In this document: positions 24,317-33,863 of the stretch, one piece after another | How the letters are laid out: every line of letters begins with the position of its first letter | Position numbering within the stretch: the first letter of the stretch is position 1 | NCBI GenBank assembly: GCA_023488455.1 | Contig: JAMDDV010000045.1 | Span: 52,705-116,704 of the forward strand | DNA: 64,000 nucleotides | Source of the DNA: Actinomycetota bacterium | GTDB taxonomy: Bacteria; Actinomycetota; Humimicrobiia; Hakubellales; JAMDDV01 | Reading direction: 5' to 3' | The notes under the pieces: generated by a model | The model's input: the letters and a program-made list of their open reading frames with translations, nothing else | Database searches by the model: none | What the model was told of the DNA's origin: nothing | Translations under genes and position numbers: made by a program

Positions 24317-25285
24317 TCAGGCTTCTACGTATGCCCACTTGCCACATCTGTCCCCCCATCTTGAGATGACATTTTCATCCATCAAGACCTCTATGATTTC
24401 ACATCCATTTGGGCAGCCATCGCACTCAAAACTCCTCGTTATGTAATCTGCCATTACCATCTCAAAGCCACGAAAGCGTGTCTGCTCTCCATTACTCATT
24501 TTCTCGGAGGCGAGGATTGCTGCACCGATAGCACCCATGACGTTAAAATGTGGTGGGACGATCATCTCAATGCCGAGTTCATTCTCAAATGATCTTTTTA
24601 TTCCCTTATTTGCAGCAACGCCACCCTGGAAGACCACAGGTGGTAAGATATCCTTGCCCTTTGCTACATTGTTTAAATAGTTCTTTACAAGCGCGTCACA
24701 CAGGCCACTTAAGATCTCAGGAATTCTATAACCAAGCTGCTGTTTATGAATCATATCGGATTCGGCAAAAACGGTACATCTACCTGCAATGCGGACGGAA
24801 TGGTTTGCCCGTAGAGCGATGTCGCCAAAGTCCTCAATTCTGATATTTAATCTGTTTGCCTGCTGATCAAGAAAGGAGCCCGTGCCTGCGGCACAGACCG
24901 TATTCATGGCGAAATCGACAGCCACCTGATCGCGTATTATGATTATTTTCGAATCCTGACCGCCAATCTCTATGACGGTTTGGGTATCAGAGACAAAGGT
25001 AACAGCAGCTACAGCATGCGCTGTGATTTCATTTTTAATAGTATCTGCTCGTACAAGGATGCCGGAGAGATTTCTTGCACTTCCTGTTGTTCCGACACCA
25101 ACAATCTCATCGTTAACATCCATTCTTGAAGCGATTGTCTTTAAACCTCCTTTAACAGCTTCGATGGGCTGACCCTGTGTTCGTAGGTAAAGTGAATCGA
25201 TGACATCGTGATCTTTATTTATTAAAGCAAAGTTAGTGCTTACGGAACCGACGTCAATTCCCAGGAAAAGATCCAACAGATTCAA
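24317..25285 (-). CDS. ATP-dependent CoA-dehydratase activase (HgdC/BadF/BcrA family)
   Basis: 322-residue ASKHA-fold ATPase that injects an electron into a partner 4Fe-4S enzyme. The phosphate-1 loop is LGIDVGSVSTNFALI near residue 7 and the adenosine loop includes VFQGGVAANKGI near 220. The two cysteines that bridge one cluster across the homodimer are in NTVCAAGTGSFLDQQ (about residue 131) and AGRCTVFAESDM (about 167). The last 60 residues hold CDGCPNGCEI and a further cysteine pair, an extra cysteine-rich tail. It is first in a three-gene minus-strand operon. Confidence 0.88.
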   Translation of the reverse strand: MNLLDLFLGIDVGSVSTNFALINKDHDVIDSLYLRTQGQPIEAVKGGLKTIASRMDVNDEIVGVGTTGSARNLSGILVRADTIKNEITAHAVAAVTFVSDTQTVIEIGGQDSKIIIIRDQVAVDFAMNTVCAAGTGSFLDQQANRLNIRIEDFGDIALRANHSVRIAGRCTVFAESDMIHKQQLGYRIPEILSGLCDALVKNYLNNVAKGKDILPPVVFQGGVAANKGIKRSFENELGIEMIVPPHFNVMGAIGAAILASEKMSNGEQTRFRGFEMVMADYITRSFECDGCPNGCEIIEVLMDENVISRWGDRCGKWAYVEA

Positions 25286-25536
25286 CTCCTTTTTGATTGT
25301 TTTGCATGTAAGGTGATAAGTCGGATGCAGTTATATTTGCGTGATGATTGAGCTGCTCTACCAGTGCTTTGATTTTTAAAGATAGATACTTAATCTAACA
25401 TTAAATATTATATACCAATGGGAGATTATTATCATGATTGTTTGTAAAGGGAGAAGAAACAAACTGATTTAAATTTTTTATTTAATTGGGCTATTTTCCG
25501 TGTACAATAGAAGCATAATGAGACGAGGTAATAGAG

Positions 25537-25899
25537 ATGCGAGGTATGTTTTCTAAATATTCTCCGGAACTGCTCAAGGGGAGCACTTATTGCCTTCTTC
25601 TTTACATAGTAAAGAGGGAACCTTTGTACGGCTACAGGATTATTAAAGAGATCGAGAGGAGGAGTAACGGGTATCTGAAGTTTAAAGAGGGCACCATATA
25701 TCCTGCTCTCCACAGGCTTGAAAGAGACGGTCTGATTGTTGGTAAGTGGGAGAGTGTGCACAGTGAAGTAGATAGAAGACAGGAGAGAAGGTATTACTAC
25801 ATAACGAGGAAAGGCGAGAAAGCGCTTGAAAAGATGATGTCAGAGTGGCACGGTTTTGTGAATGCGGTGAATCTTGTGCTTGAGCCTTCTAAAGGATAG
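25537..25899 (+). CDS. PadR-family transcriptional regulator
   Basis: 120-residue PadR winged-helix regulator: LKGSTYCLLLYIVKREPLYG, then KFKEGTIYPALHRLERDGLI (recognition helix, about residues 50-69) and RRYYYITRKGEKAL in the wing. It is followed seven bases later by a HAAS-type membrane protein, the usual partner of this PadR subgroup. Such pairs often control membrane stress or transport operons; here no transporter follows. The 251 bases between this gene and the divergent activase gene hold no gene. Confidence 0.88.
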   Translation: MRGMFSKYSPELLKGSTYCLLLYIVKREPLYGYRIIKEIERRSNGYLKFKEGTIYPALHRLERDGLIVGKWESVHSEVDRRQERRYYYITRKGEKALEKMMSEWHGFVNAVNLVLEPSKG

Positions 25900-25906
25900 T
25901 TAAGAT

Positions 25907-26869
25907 ATGTCAATGAGGATCAAAGACTTTCTGGAAGAAGTAAAGTCGCATTTGAAGTTAGATCCACTTACAGAAAGACAGATAATAAAAGAACTGTCCA
26001 CATATTTTCAGGATAAGATTGAGGAATTGAGGGGAAAAGGCTTATCGGAGAATGACGCAATTAAGGCTGCCATTGAATCCTTTGGAAGAGCAAGGAACAT
26101 TGCAAAGCTTACATATCAAGCCCACAGTGCAGGTAGCATCACCGATGCGCTGCTCGCAGCACTTCCGCATTTCATAGTTGCGGGTCTATTTGCATCACAT
26201 TTGTGGTCAAACCTCGGTGTATTGATAGGTGTTTTGGTCGTCTTTGTCATTGTTACACTGTTTGGATGGTGGATAGGCAGACCCAGGTGGATCTACACGT
26301 GGATCGGGTATTCGCTTTCTCCAACTGTAATTGGTACCTATCTTATGCTTCCAGTGTTTAGAAGTACGCTTTCAGAACTACTACATCAGGATATGATTGC
26401 GCAAAAGATGTGGATCACGCTTGGGGTACTTCTTTTCTTTATATTTACCGCATGGGTCTTTATATATACGATTATCCGTGTTATCAAGCGTGACTGGATA
26501 CTAGTCACTTTAATGCTGGTTCACCTGCCTGTTATTGCTGGATGGCTTTTGACGCTAGAACAAAAGGGTGGACTTTTAAATGCGGATCTAACGACGCTGC
26601 AGTTCGCGAATATCCCCATGTCTATAACGCTTCTTGTGCTCGGTGTTACTTCGGCCTCGTTTATAAAACTCCGAAGCAGAGCTGCGAAGATCGGAGCGCT
26701 GATGATCATCGGTCCCACGGCACTTTCCTTGTTTGTTTACGCTTCAGTTGGATATCCTGGGATGTTGAAGTTGCTCATTGTATCTGTTCTGATGCTGATT
26801 TTTCTTTTAACTCCTGCTTTACTGGATGCCGGGCTTACGCATTTCTTTAGAAAAAGAAAAGCCTGGTGA
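25907..26869 (+). CDS. HAAS-domain multi-pass membrane protein, 320 aa
   Basis: The N-terminal 70 residues form a cytosolic helical HAAS/DUF1700-like domain (RIKDFLEEVKSHLKLDP, then IKAAIESFGRARNIAKL), followed by about eight hydrophobic segments (for example LIGVLVVFVIVTLFGWWIG and LLFFIFTAWVFIYTII). HAAS proteins are typically encoded with PadR regulators and are thought to couple membrane state to transcription. The function is otherwise unknown. It ends with a basic tail, FFRKRKAW. Confidence 0.75.
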   Translation: MSMRIKDFLEEVKSHLKLDPLTERQIIKELSTYFQDKIEELRGKGLSENDAIKAAIESFGRARNIAKLTYQAHSAGSITDALLAALPHFIVAGLFASHLWSNLGVLIGVLVVFVIVTLFGWWIGRPRWIYTWIGYSLSPTVIGTYLMLPVFRSTLSELLHQDMIAQKMWITLGVLLFFIFTAWVFIYTIIRVIKRDWILVTLMLVHLPVIAGWLLTLEQKGGLLNADLTTLQFANIPMSITLLVLGVTSASFIKLRSRAAKIGALMIIGPTALSLFVYASVGYPGMLKLLIVSVLMLIFLLTPALLDAGLTHFFRKRKAW

Positions 26870-26873
26870 AAGA

Positions 26874-26902
26874 TTGACAAAAAGAGAATTTTGAAATTAA
26901 AT
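26874..26902 (+). promoter_or_regulatory. Putative promoter of the hopanoid/isoprenoid operon
   Basis: TTGACA (26874-26879), 17-base spacer, TTAAAT (26897-26902). The -10 is only a partial match. It lies about 75 bases before the polyprenyl synthase start and begins five bases after the HAAS gene stop. Confidence 0.4.
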
Positions 26903-26975
26903 AGATACATCGCAACACGAGGTATTATCTTGTCGCGTGTATATATAAGTAAGAAGTTGGACTCATAATTTAATT

Positions 26976-27998
26976 TTGCCTAAGCTTCCAGATGCATTCG
27001 TAAAATTTCGAGACCCGATAGAGGGTGAGCTGAAGCGGCTATTCAGCAAAAGAAGATTGCCGCTTTACGAGATGATGCGTTACCATCTCGGCTGGGTTGA
27101 CGAACATGGGCGGCCAACCAGCGGCGGGGGAAAGTATCTGCGTGCCACTCTGTGTCTTCTTTCATCTCAGGCCGTCGGTGGTGAGCTTGAAGCAGCCCTC
27201 CGCTTTGCTGCAGCGATTGAGCTTGTTCATAATTTTTCGCTTATTCATGATGATATCCAGGACAGGGATAAGGAACGCAGGCATAGGCCAACTGTCTGGA
27301 AGATCTGGGGGGAACCGCAGGCGATCAATGCAGGTACGGCAATGCGCATGCTGGCAAGCATAGCGATAACGGATATGTCGACCACCAAACTGTCAGCAGA
27401 AAGGCTGCTCGATGCACATAAGATACTCGATGAGAGCTGTCTTAGCATGATCGAGGGACAATACCTGGATATAAGTTTTGAGAACAGTCTGAATATTAAC
27501 CTGTCGGATTATTTGGACATGATTGAGAAGAAGACCGCGGCGCTGATTGAGGCGGCACTGCAGCTTGGAGCGATCACGTCCTTGAGCCTGGATGAAACAG
27601 CTCCTTTTAAACGTTTTGGTAGGCATCTTGGGCTGGCGTTCCAGATAAGAGATGACGTGCTTGGAATATGGGGCGATGAGGGTGCTACCGGCAAGTCAAG
27701 GGGCAACGACATCAGGCGCAAGAAGAAGTCGTTTCCCATCGTTTATGCCCTTGAAAGGGCAAATGGGAGTATAAGAGGTGATATCCTCAGCGCATTTCAG
27801 AAAGATACCCTTGATGATGATGATGTAAACAGAGTAATGAGCAGTCTGGAAAAGCTGGGCGCATATCAGTTTTCTCAGAAAAAATGCGAGATGTATTACA
27901 AAAAAGCTCTTGATGAGATCAAGAAGCTTCCCATATTGATTTCATATATCGATGACTTCAAAGAGATCGCAAGGTTTCTAATAGAACGTGATTTCTAA
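26976..27998 (+). CDS. Polyprenyl (farnesyl/geranylgeranyl) diphosphate synthase
   Basis: 340-residue trans-isoprenyl diphosphate synthase. Region I is GGGKYLRATL, first aspartate-rich motif FSLIHDDIQDRD (about residues 87-98), second aspartate-rich region QIRDDVLGIWGDEGATGKS near 223, where the motif reads DDVLG as in many actinobacterial and chloroflexal enzymes. It makes the allylic diphosphate for squalene and hopanoid or for quinone chains; chain length cannot be read securely. TTG start at 26976 with a poor ribosome-binding site. First gene of the operon. Confidence 0.9.
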   Translation: MPKLPDAFVKFRDPIEGELKRLFSKRRLPLYEMMRYHLGWVDEHGRPTSGGGKYLRATLCLLSSQAVGGELEAALRFAAAIELVHNFSLIHDDIQDRDKERRHRPTVWKIWGEPQAINAGTAMRMLASIAITDMSTTKLSAERLLDAHKILDESCLSMIEGQYLDISFENSLNINLSDYLDMIEKKTAALIEAALQLGAITSLSLDETAPFKRFGRHLGLAFQIRDDVLGIWGDEGATGKSRGNDIRRKKKSFPIVYALERANGSIRGDILSAFQKDTLDDDDVNRVMSSLEKLGAYQFSQKKCEMYYKKALDEIKKLPILISYIDDFKEIARFLIERDF

Positions 27999-28013
27999 TA
28001 CAGGTAAACCTCC

Positions 28014-29090
28014 ATGTTGGAAATGGATAATGATTCTAACTCGAAAAAAATAAGGATGAATCACACCAGGAAGGGTGAGCATCTCAAGATAAGCATCGAT
28101 AAGGATGTGCAGTTCAAGAACGTTACCACCGGGTTTGAAAATTATTCATTTGTTCATCAAGCCCTGCCCGAGTTAGACCTGGAGAAAATCGATACCTCAA
28201 TACAATTTTTGGGCAAGCATCTTCGTGTACCGATCATCATTTCATCGATGACTGGCGGCATAAAAGAAGCAAGACAGATAAACCTTACGCTTGCCCGCGC
28301 CGCGCAGGAAAAAGGCCTGGCGATGGGGGTTGGATCCCAGAGGGCTGCGATAGATAACAGGGATGTCGAATATACATATCATGTGCGCTCTGTGGCGCCT
28401 GAGATCCTGCTTTTCGCTAACCTTGGAGCAGTGCAGCTGAATTACGGCTACGGATTAAAAGAATGCAGGCAAGCTGTGGATATGATCGATGCTGATGGTC
28501 TAATCTTCCACTTGAATCCTCTTCAGGAAGCATTTCAAGTTGGCGGTAACTCGAAATTTGCTGGACTGCTAAAAAAGATCGGCGCCATATGCGATGGTCT
28601 TGATGTACCGGTTGTCGTTAAAGAGGTGGGCTGGGGTATATCTGAGAATGTCGCCATGATGCTCTCAAAGATCAATATCAGTGCCATTGATGTTGCGGGA
28701 AGCGGAGGGACCTCCTGGAGCGAGATAGAAAAGTTCAGGACTAATGGAAAGGTCGTGAGGAACGTCGCCGAGTCTTTTAATGGCTGGGGTATTCCAACAT
28801 CAGAGTCAATTAAGATGGTGCGCCGTGCGGTCCCGCACCTGCCCTTGGTTGCGAGCGGTGGGATAAGGACAGGTATCGATGTAGCCAAAGCCATAGCGCT
28901 GGGTGCTGATGCTGTGGGAATTGCAATGCCGCTCTTCAAGGCAGCGACCAGGTCATTTAAAACTGTGATGTGCGTGTTAGAAGAGATAGAGATGGGGCTT
29001 AAGATAGCGATGTTTTGCATAGGTACTGGTGATATTGGCAGGTTGAAATCGACTCCGCATTTGATACAGGACGGCAGGGTTATTAGATGA
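28014..29090 (+). CDS. fni: Isopentenyl-diphosphate delta-isomerase, type 2 (FMN)
   Basis: 358-residue FMN-dependent isomerase that interconverts IPP and DMAPP. Visible motifs: TRKGEHLKI near residue 20 (substrate-binding Arg/Lys), IISSMTGGIKEA near 76, GLAMGVGSQRAA near 102, the late flavin-binding DVAGSGGTSWSEIE near 222, and LVASGGIRTGIDVAKAIALG near 280. The N-terminal ten residues are variable and ATG 28023 is a possible alternative. It lies between polyprenyl synthase and hpnH and overlaps hpnH by four bases. Confidence 0.95.
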   Translation: MLEMDNDSNSKKIRMNHTRKGEHLKISIDKDVQFKNVTTGFENYSFVHQALPELDLEKIDTSIQFLGKHLRVPIIISSMTGGIKEARQINLTLARAAQEKGLAMGVGSQRAAIDNRDVEYTYHVRSVAPEILLFANLGAVQLNYGYGLKECRQAVDMIDADGLIFHLNPLQEAFQVGGNSKFAGLLKKIGAICDGLDVPVVVKEVGWGISENVAMMLSKINISAIDVAGSGGTSWSEIEKFRTNGKVVRNVAESFNGWGIPTSESIKMVRRAVPHLPLVASGGIRTGIDVAKAIALGADAVGIAMPLFKAATRSFKTVMCVLEEIEMGLKIAMFCIGTGDIGRLKSTPHLIQDGRVIR

Positions 29091-30088
29091 TCTACAAGTT
29101 TGGTATGACGGCAAGCCTTTCAAGGTATATAGCGAAAAATCTGATTAGAGGTAGAAAGCGCTTCCCATTTGTCTTGATGCTGGAGCCGATACTTCGCTGT
29201 AACCTGTCCTGTGCTGGATGTGGAAGGATAAGGGAGTACAGGGATTACATAAACGAACTATTGAGCATCGAAGAATGCATTTCCTCGGCAAGGGAAGCTG
29301 GAGCACCAGTTGTTTCGATAACCGGTGGAGAACCCCTTCTTCATCCGGATATCGTGGAAATTGTAAAAGGTCTGCTTGAAGAAAAATTTTTCGTTTATCT
29401 TTGCACCAATGGACTCCTGCTTGGAAATTTCGTGACGAAGCTAAAGCCACATCCACGATTAAGCTTTGTGCTGCACATTGATGGTCTTGCCGCAACGCAT
29501 GATGCCATTGCTCGAAGAGAGGGAGTGTTCGAGAACACAATAGATGTTATCAGAAGGGCCAAAAAGCTCGGTTTTGAGGTGCGGACGAATACCACGATTT
29601 ACAAAAACTCCAGCATGGATGAGATACTAGAGCTTTTTTCAATTCTTGAAAGCTGTGGTGTTGATGGGATGATAGTCTCTCCGGCATTCAGCTATCAGGA
29701 GGTGCGGGATGAACTTTTTCTCTCAAAGGAAGATGTTCACCGAATGTTCACAGAAATTTATCAAAATAAGGACGGGATCAGGCTTTATAACACCCCTATT
29801 TACTGGGAGTTTTTGACCGGATCAAGAGATTTGCGCTGTACGCCGTGGGGTAGCCCGACGAGAAATGTGAAGGGCTGGAAAAGTCCCTGTTATCTCATAA
29901 CCGATGGGCATTACGATAGTTATGAGGATATGATGAATCAGACAAGATGGGAGAAATATGGCAGCGGAAATGACCCCAGGTGTGCTGACTGCATGGTTCA
30001 TTCGGGGTATGAGGCGAGCGCAATCTTTGAAACTGGTAAGGATATCCGTAACCTGTGGAAGATGATGAGATGGAATCTTTTTTCATAG
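29087..30088 (+). CDS. hpnH: Adenosyl-hopene transferase HpnH (radical SAM)
   Basis: 333-residue radical-SAM enzyme that couples the 5'-deoxyadenosyl group to hopene, the first step to extended C35 hopanoids. The cluster motif is CNLSCAGCGRIREYRDY (C-x3-C-x2-C, about residues 38-45), with ITGGEPLLHPDI near 79. The C-terminus carries PCYLITDGHY and CADCMVHSGYE, a conserved SPASM-like pair of cysteines in the HpnH family. ATG overlaps the fni stop. The neighbouring hpnG-like, hpnA and shc genes confirm the pathway. Confidence 0.95.
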   Translation: MIYKFGMTASLSRYIAKNLIRGRKRFPFVLMLEPILRCNLSCAGCGRIREYRDYINELLSIEECISSAREAGAPVVSITGGEPLLHPDIVEIVKGLLEEKFFVYLCTNGLLLGNFVTKLKPHPRLSFVLHIDGLAATHDAIARREGVFENTIDVIRRAKKLGFEVRTNTTIYKNSSMDEILELFSILESCGVDGMIVSPAFSYQEVRDELFLSKEDVHRMFTEIYQNKDGIRLYNTPIYWEFLTGSRDLRCTPWGSPTRNVKGWKSPCYLITDGHYDSYEDMMNQTRWEKYGSGNDPRCADCMVHSGYEASAIFETGKDIRNLWKMMRWNLFS

Positions 30089-30140
30089 TTATGCGGGGAG
30101 ATGATATTCGCGGCAATCTTTTCGTAACAGGCGAGATTCG

Positions 30141-30908
30141 ATGATGATCTTAATCCTAACTGCTGCGGAGATGGAAATACGCAGCCTGAAGAGAGCAAGC
30201 AGGGCGAAAAAAGTGAGGGGAACGGGTAAATTCAGGATTTTTAACGGTAACTATTTTGATAATGAGTTAATGGTGGTAGTGACTGGAATGGGCAAGCAGA
30301 ATGCAGTAGAAGCCTCCCAACTTGCTTTTGAAAATTATGAGTTTGACGCGGTGATCAATGTCGGCTTTGCTGGTGCGATACGATCGGGGCTTAAGATCGG
30401 CGATGTAGTCATATGCAGGTCTTGCGGCATCGCAGGTGATCCGGAAGTCTCGAGCAGAATGGCCGCAAATACAGTTAAATCCGATGAGCATCTGCTGCAG
30501 GCAGTACGAAGACTCAAAGACTATGATCGTAAGCTCATGGAAGGCGATTGTCTCACCGTCCCCTGGATTGTCACGGAGTCAGCCGAGAAGAGAAAGCTTG
30601 GGAGATCATCTGATGCTGATGTCGTTGATGTTGAAGGGTACTGGTTTGCTGAAGCAGCCGATAGGCAGAGGCTGCCTTTCGTGGCGATAAAATCGATATC
30701 GGATACATTGGAAGAAGAAATTCCAGATTTTAACTTTCTTCTTGAAGGAAATATACCTCTGCTGCAAAAGTTCATAAGTTATGCATCGATCCTCCTACGA
30801 CCATCCGGGTTTAGGGCTGTTTTAAGAATGTACAAAAACTGCGCAAAAGCAGAGAAAAACCTGGCAGATTTGCTTTGCAGCTTGATTTCAGGTACTGGGG
30901 TGGTTTAG
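30141..30908 (+). CDS. hpnG: Purine nucleosidase/phosphorylase-like protein, HpnG-type
   Basis: 255-residue MTA/SAH-nucleosidase-fold protein. VVTGMGKQNAVEAS near residue 47 and NVGFAGAIRSGLKIGDVVI near 73 are the family's ribose/phosphate-binding segments. The late acidic residues in VVDVEGYWFAEAAD (Glu) and FVAIKSISDTLEEE (Asp) fit a nucleosidase active site. In hopanoid operons HpnG removes adenine from adenosylhopane to give ribosylhopane. Position directly after hpnH supports that role. Sequence alone would allow another nucleosidase. Confidence 0.85.
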   Translation: MMILILTAAEMEIRSLKRASRAKKVRGTGKFRIFNGNYFDNELMVVVTGMGKQNAVEASQLAFENYEFDAVINVGFAGAIRSGLKIGDVVICRSCGIAGDPEVSSRMAANTVKSDEHLLQAVRRLKDYDRKLMEGDCLTVPWIVTESAEKRKLGRSSDADVVDVEGYWFAEAADRQRLPFVAIKSISDTLEEEIPDFNFLLEGNIPLLQKFISYASILLRPSGFRAVLRMYKNCAKAEKNLADLLCSLISGTGVV

Positions 30909-30911
30909 CTC

Positions 30912-31901
30912 ATGAAGGCGCTGGTAACCGGTGTGAGTGGGTTCATAGGAGGCAACATCGCAAGAGTGCTCATCGAGAGCGGTCATGCGGTCAGAGCTCT
31001 GGTAAGGGAAAGCAGCAAAACCTCCCACCTAAATGGACTGCCTATTGACTATGTCCTGGGCGATCTACGTGATATCGAGTCGCTGCGCAAATCCCTTCGC
31101 GGATGTGATGTGCTCTTTCACGTTGCTGCGTATTATGCATTCTGGTGCGAGGACCCAAAGCTTGCCTATGATTCAAATGTCATTGGAACACAGAACATTT
31201 TAACAGCTGCATTGGAGCAGGGAGTGGAACGCGTGGTTTACACCAGTTCCGAGTCAACCATAAAAATAAGGGATGGAGAGCTCGGGAACGAGGAGATGCT
31301 GGTCGATCCCAGTGAAGTTGCCGGTGATTACAAGAAGTCAAAGGTGCTTGCGGAGCGGGTTGTCCTTGGTCTTTACGACAGTGGACTTCCTGTCGTAATC
31401 GTGAATCCCACGACGCCAGTAGGCCGGGGTGATGTTAAACCTACCCCCACTGGTCAATTTATTCTTGATTTCTTAAACAACAGGATGCCGGCATATGTGG
31501 ACACGGGACTGAATCTGATCGATGTTGAGGATGTTGCAGTCGGACATCTGCTCGCATATGAAAAAGGTGTTCCCGGTGAGAGGTATATACTGGGTAATAC
31601 CAATCTAACCTTCAAGGGGATACTGGAAATTCTGGGCAATATCACCGGCAAAAAGCCACCGGAGATCAGAATTCCAATTGGTTTTGCCATGGCCATCGCC
31701 TATGTTGATGAGTTCATCTCTGGCAAGCTGATGAAGAGATGCCCGCGTGTTCCGGTGGCAGCGGTAAAGACATCAAAGAAGATAAGACACTTCGACTGTT
31801 CTAGGGCTGTTAAGGAGCTCGGGTTACCACAGACGCCAGTTGAGAAAGCTCTTAGAAAAGCGGTCGTGTGGTTTAAGGAAAATGGCTATGTCAAATGTTA
31901 G
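30912..31901 (+). CDS. hpnA: Hopanoid-associated sugar epimerase/dehydratase HpnA
   Basis: 329-residue extended SDR. The N-terminal motif VTGVSGFIGGNIARVLIESG binds NAD(P). The active-site triad appears as SSES near residue 113 and YKKSK near 138 (YxxxK). Long family match: FHVAAYYAFWCEDPKLAY and VIVNPTTPVGRGDVKPTPTG. HpnA is found with hopanoid genes and is implicated in sugar head-group modification of bacteriohopanepolyols; the precise reaction is not settled. It starts three bases after hpnG, and its 3' end overlaps the shc start. Confidence 0.92.
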   Translation: MKALVTGVSGFIGGNIARVLIESGHAVRALVRESSKTSHLNGLPIDYVLGDLRDIESLRKSLRGCDVLFHVAAYYAFWCEDPKLAYDSNVIGTQNILTAALEQGVERVVYTSSESTIKIRDGELGNEEMLVDPSEVAGDYKKSKVLAERVVLGLYDSGLPVVIVNPTTPVGRGDVKPTPTGQFILDFLNNRMPAYVDTGLNLIDVEDVAVGHLLAYEKGVPGERYILGNTNLTFKGILEILGNITGKKPPEIRIPIGFAMAIAYVDEFISGKLMKRCPRVPVAAVKTSKKIRHFDCSRAVKELGLPQTPVEKALRKAVVWFKENGYVKC

Positions 31902-33849
31902 CAAGAGTGTTTTAAATCATTCAGGAGAAATGACAACGCCGACGGAAATTAGAGAGCGTATTAATAATTCAATTAAAAGAGCTCAGGAGTTCTTTTTTGA
32001 TGTTCAATCAGAAGAGGGGTACTGGGTTGGCGAGCTGGAGGCTGATATAAGTGTCACTTCTGGCTTTCTTCCTTTAACACATTTTATGGGGATTGTAGAT
32101 CCAACCCGCGAGAAGAAGATGATAAATCAGATACTATCTAAGCAGCGGGACGACGGTACATGGCCAATGTATCATGACGGTCCTGGTAGTCTGGATGTGA
32201 CGATACAAAGCTATTTTGCACTAAAGTTAGCTGGAATACCACCAGATGACCCGAGAATGAGAAAAGCCCATGAATTCATCCTTGCAAATGGAGGTGTGGC
32301 AAGAACCAATACCTTCACCAAAATACTGCTTGCTCTGTTTGGTCAGTACAGATGGGACGGACTTCCAATAGTACCACCTGAGATAATATTCATCCCCAAC
32401 TGGTGCTTCATAAACATTTATGACCTGGCTAGCTGGACACGGGAGACGATAATGGCACTGACGATAATTTTTACCCTTAAGCCTGTGTTCAAGATATCCG
32501 ATTCTGCAAATATCCTTGAGCTCTTTGTGGATGAAGATCAATTCAAAAACCCGGCCTGGCCCAGGGCAAGACATTTTTTCAGCTGGGGTAACCTTATTTT
32601 GGTCGCCATGAAGTGCTTCAGGCTATGGGAGAAACTACCATCCGGCTTGAAGTTCGGTAGAAAACGGGCTTTAAGGAAGGTGGAGAAGTGGATAGTTGAT
32701 CACCAGGAACCGGATGGGAGTTGGGGTGGGATAATGCTTCCATGGGTGTATTCGCTTGCTGCTCTTAAAGCGTTGGGATATTCAAATGGTGATCCTGTCC
32801 TGGCCAAGGGTATTGCTGGTCTTGAGGACTTTATAGTCGAGGATTCTGATAATCTTTGGGTTGAGCCCGCTACGTCACCAGTCTGGGATACTGCGTGGAC
32901 CATAATAGCATTACGGGAATCTGGAATCTCATCCGATCATCCTGCTCTGCAGCAAACAGGGGTCTGGTTATTGAATCAACAGATAAAAATCAGGGGTGAC
33001 TGGAGCATAAAGAATCCAAGGCTTGAGCCAGGATGCTGGGCATTTGAGTTCGAAAATGACCTTTATCCTGATGTCGATGACACTTCGCTGGTTTCGCAGG
33101 CTCTTAATATGATCATATTGCCGGACGAAAATGCAAAATCTGCTGCCATTAAAATAGGTATCAACTGGGTACTCGGTATGCAGAACAAAAACGGCAGCTG
33201 GGCAGCATTTGATCGCGACAATCACAAATCGATCTTAAAGGATATTCCTTTTGCCGACTTCGTCGCCCCGCTTGACCCTGGCAGCCCTGACATCACGGGT
33301 CATGTCGTCACAGCACTGGTCAGGCTTGGATATGGGCTTGACTTCCCGCCTATTGCAAGAGCGCTGAATTATATAAAGAAGTCACAGGAGGAGGATGGGA
33401 GCTGGTTTGGGCGCTGGGGAGTCAATTATATCTATGGTACAAGCAAGGTCCTTCAGGCACTCAGAATGGTTGGCGAGGACATGGACGAGCCGTACATAAG
33501 GAGGGCGATTGACTGGCTGCAGCGCCAGCAGAATCCGGATGGTGGATGGGGGGAGAGCTGTATGACCTATGAAAAACCGCAGCCTGAGTTTCGCGGAAGA
33601 GGTATAAGCACGTCATCTCAGACTGCATGGGCTCTTCTTGGTTTAATGTCAGCAGGCGGAGATTCATCGGCTATTGCGAGGGGGATCGAGTTTTTGATCT
33701 CAAAACAGCAAATAAATGGAAGCTGGCATGAGGACGAGTTCACTGGGACTGGGTTCCCCAGGGCTTTTTACCTTCGCTATGAGCATTATAAAAATTACTT
33801 TCCGTTGATGGCGCTGGCTAAATACGCGAAGTCTGAATATGAAAAGTAG
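31888..33849 (+). CDS. shc: Squalene-hopene cyclase
   Basis: About 653-residue triterpene cyclase that forms hopene from squalene at the membrane. The general-acid motif DVDDTS (DxDDT, in YPDVDDTSLVSQ) lies near residue 390. Several QW repeats are visible, such as QRDDGTWPM, QEPDGSWGG, QNKNGSWAAFD, QEEDGSWFGRWG and QNPDGGWGES. ATG 31888 lies seven bases after AAGGAA and within the hpnA end; ATG 31882 is an alternative. Squalene-forming HpnCDE or squalene synthase genes are not in this window. Confidence 0.97.
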   Translation: MSNVSKSVLNHSGEMTTPTEIRERINNSIKRAQEFFFDVQSEEGYWVGELEADISVTSGFLPLTHFMGIVDPTREKKMINQILSKQRDDGTWPMYHDGPGSLDVTIQSYFALKLAGIPPDDPRMRKAHEFILANGGVARTNTFTKILLALFGQYRWDGLPIVPPEIIFIPNWCFINIYDLASWTRETIMALTIIFTLKPVFKISDSANILELFVDEDQFKNPAWPRARHFFSWGNLILVAMKCFRLWEKLPSGLKFGRKRALRKVEKWIVDHQEPDGSWGGIMLPWVYSLAALKALGYSNGDPVLAKGIAGLEDFIVEDSDNLWVEPATSPVWDTAWTIIALRESGISSDHPALQQTGVWLLNQQIKIRGDWSIKNPRLEPGCWAFEFENDLYPDVDDTSLVSQALNMIILPDENAKSAAIKIGINWVLGMQNKNGSWAAFDRDNHKSILKDIPFADFVAPLDPGSPDITGHVVTALVRLGYGLDFPPIARALNYIKKSQEEDGSWFGRWGVNYIYGTSKVLQALRMVGEDMDEPYIRRAIDWLQRQQNPDGGWGESCMTYEKPQPEFRGRGISTSSQTAWALLGLMSAGGDSSAIARGIEFLISKQQINGSWHEDEFTGTGFPRAFYLRYEHYKNYFPLMALAKYAKSEYEK

Positions 33850-33863
33850 TTGTGGAGGTTCAT

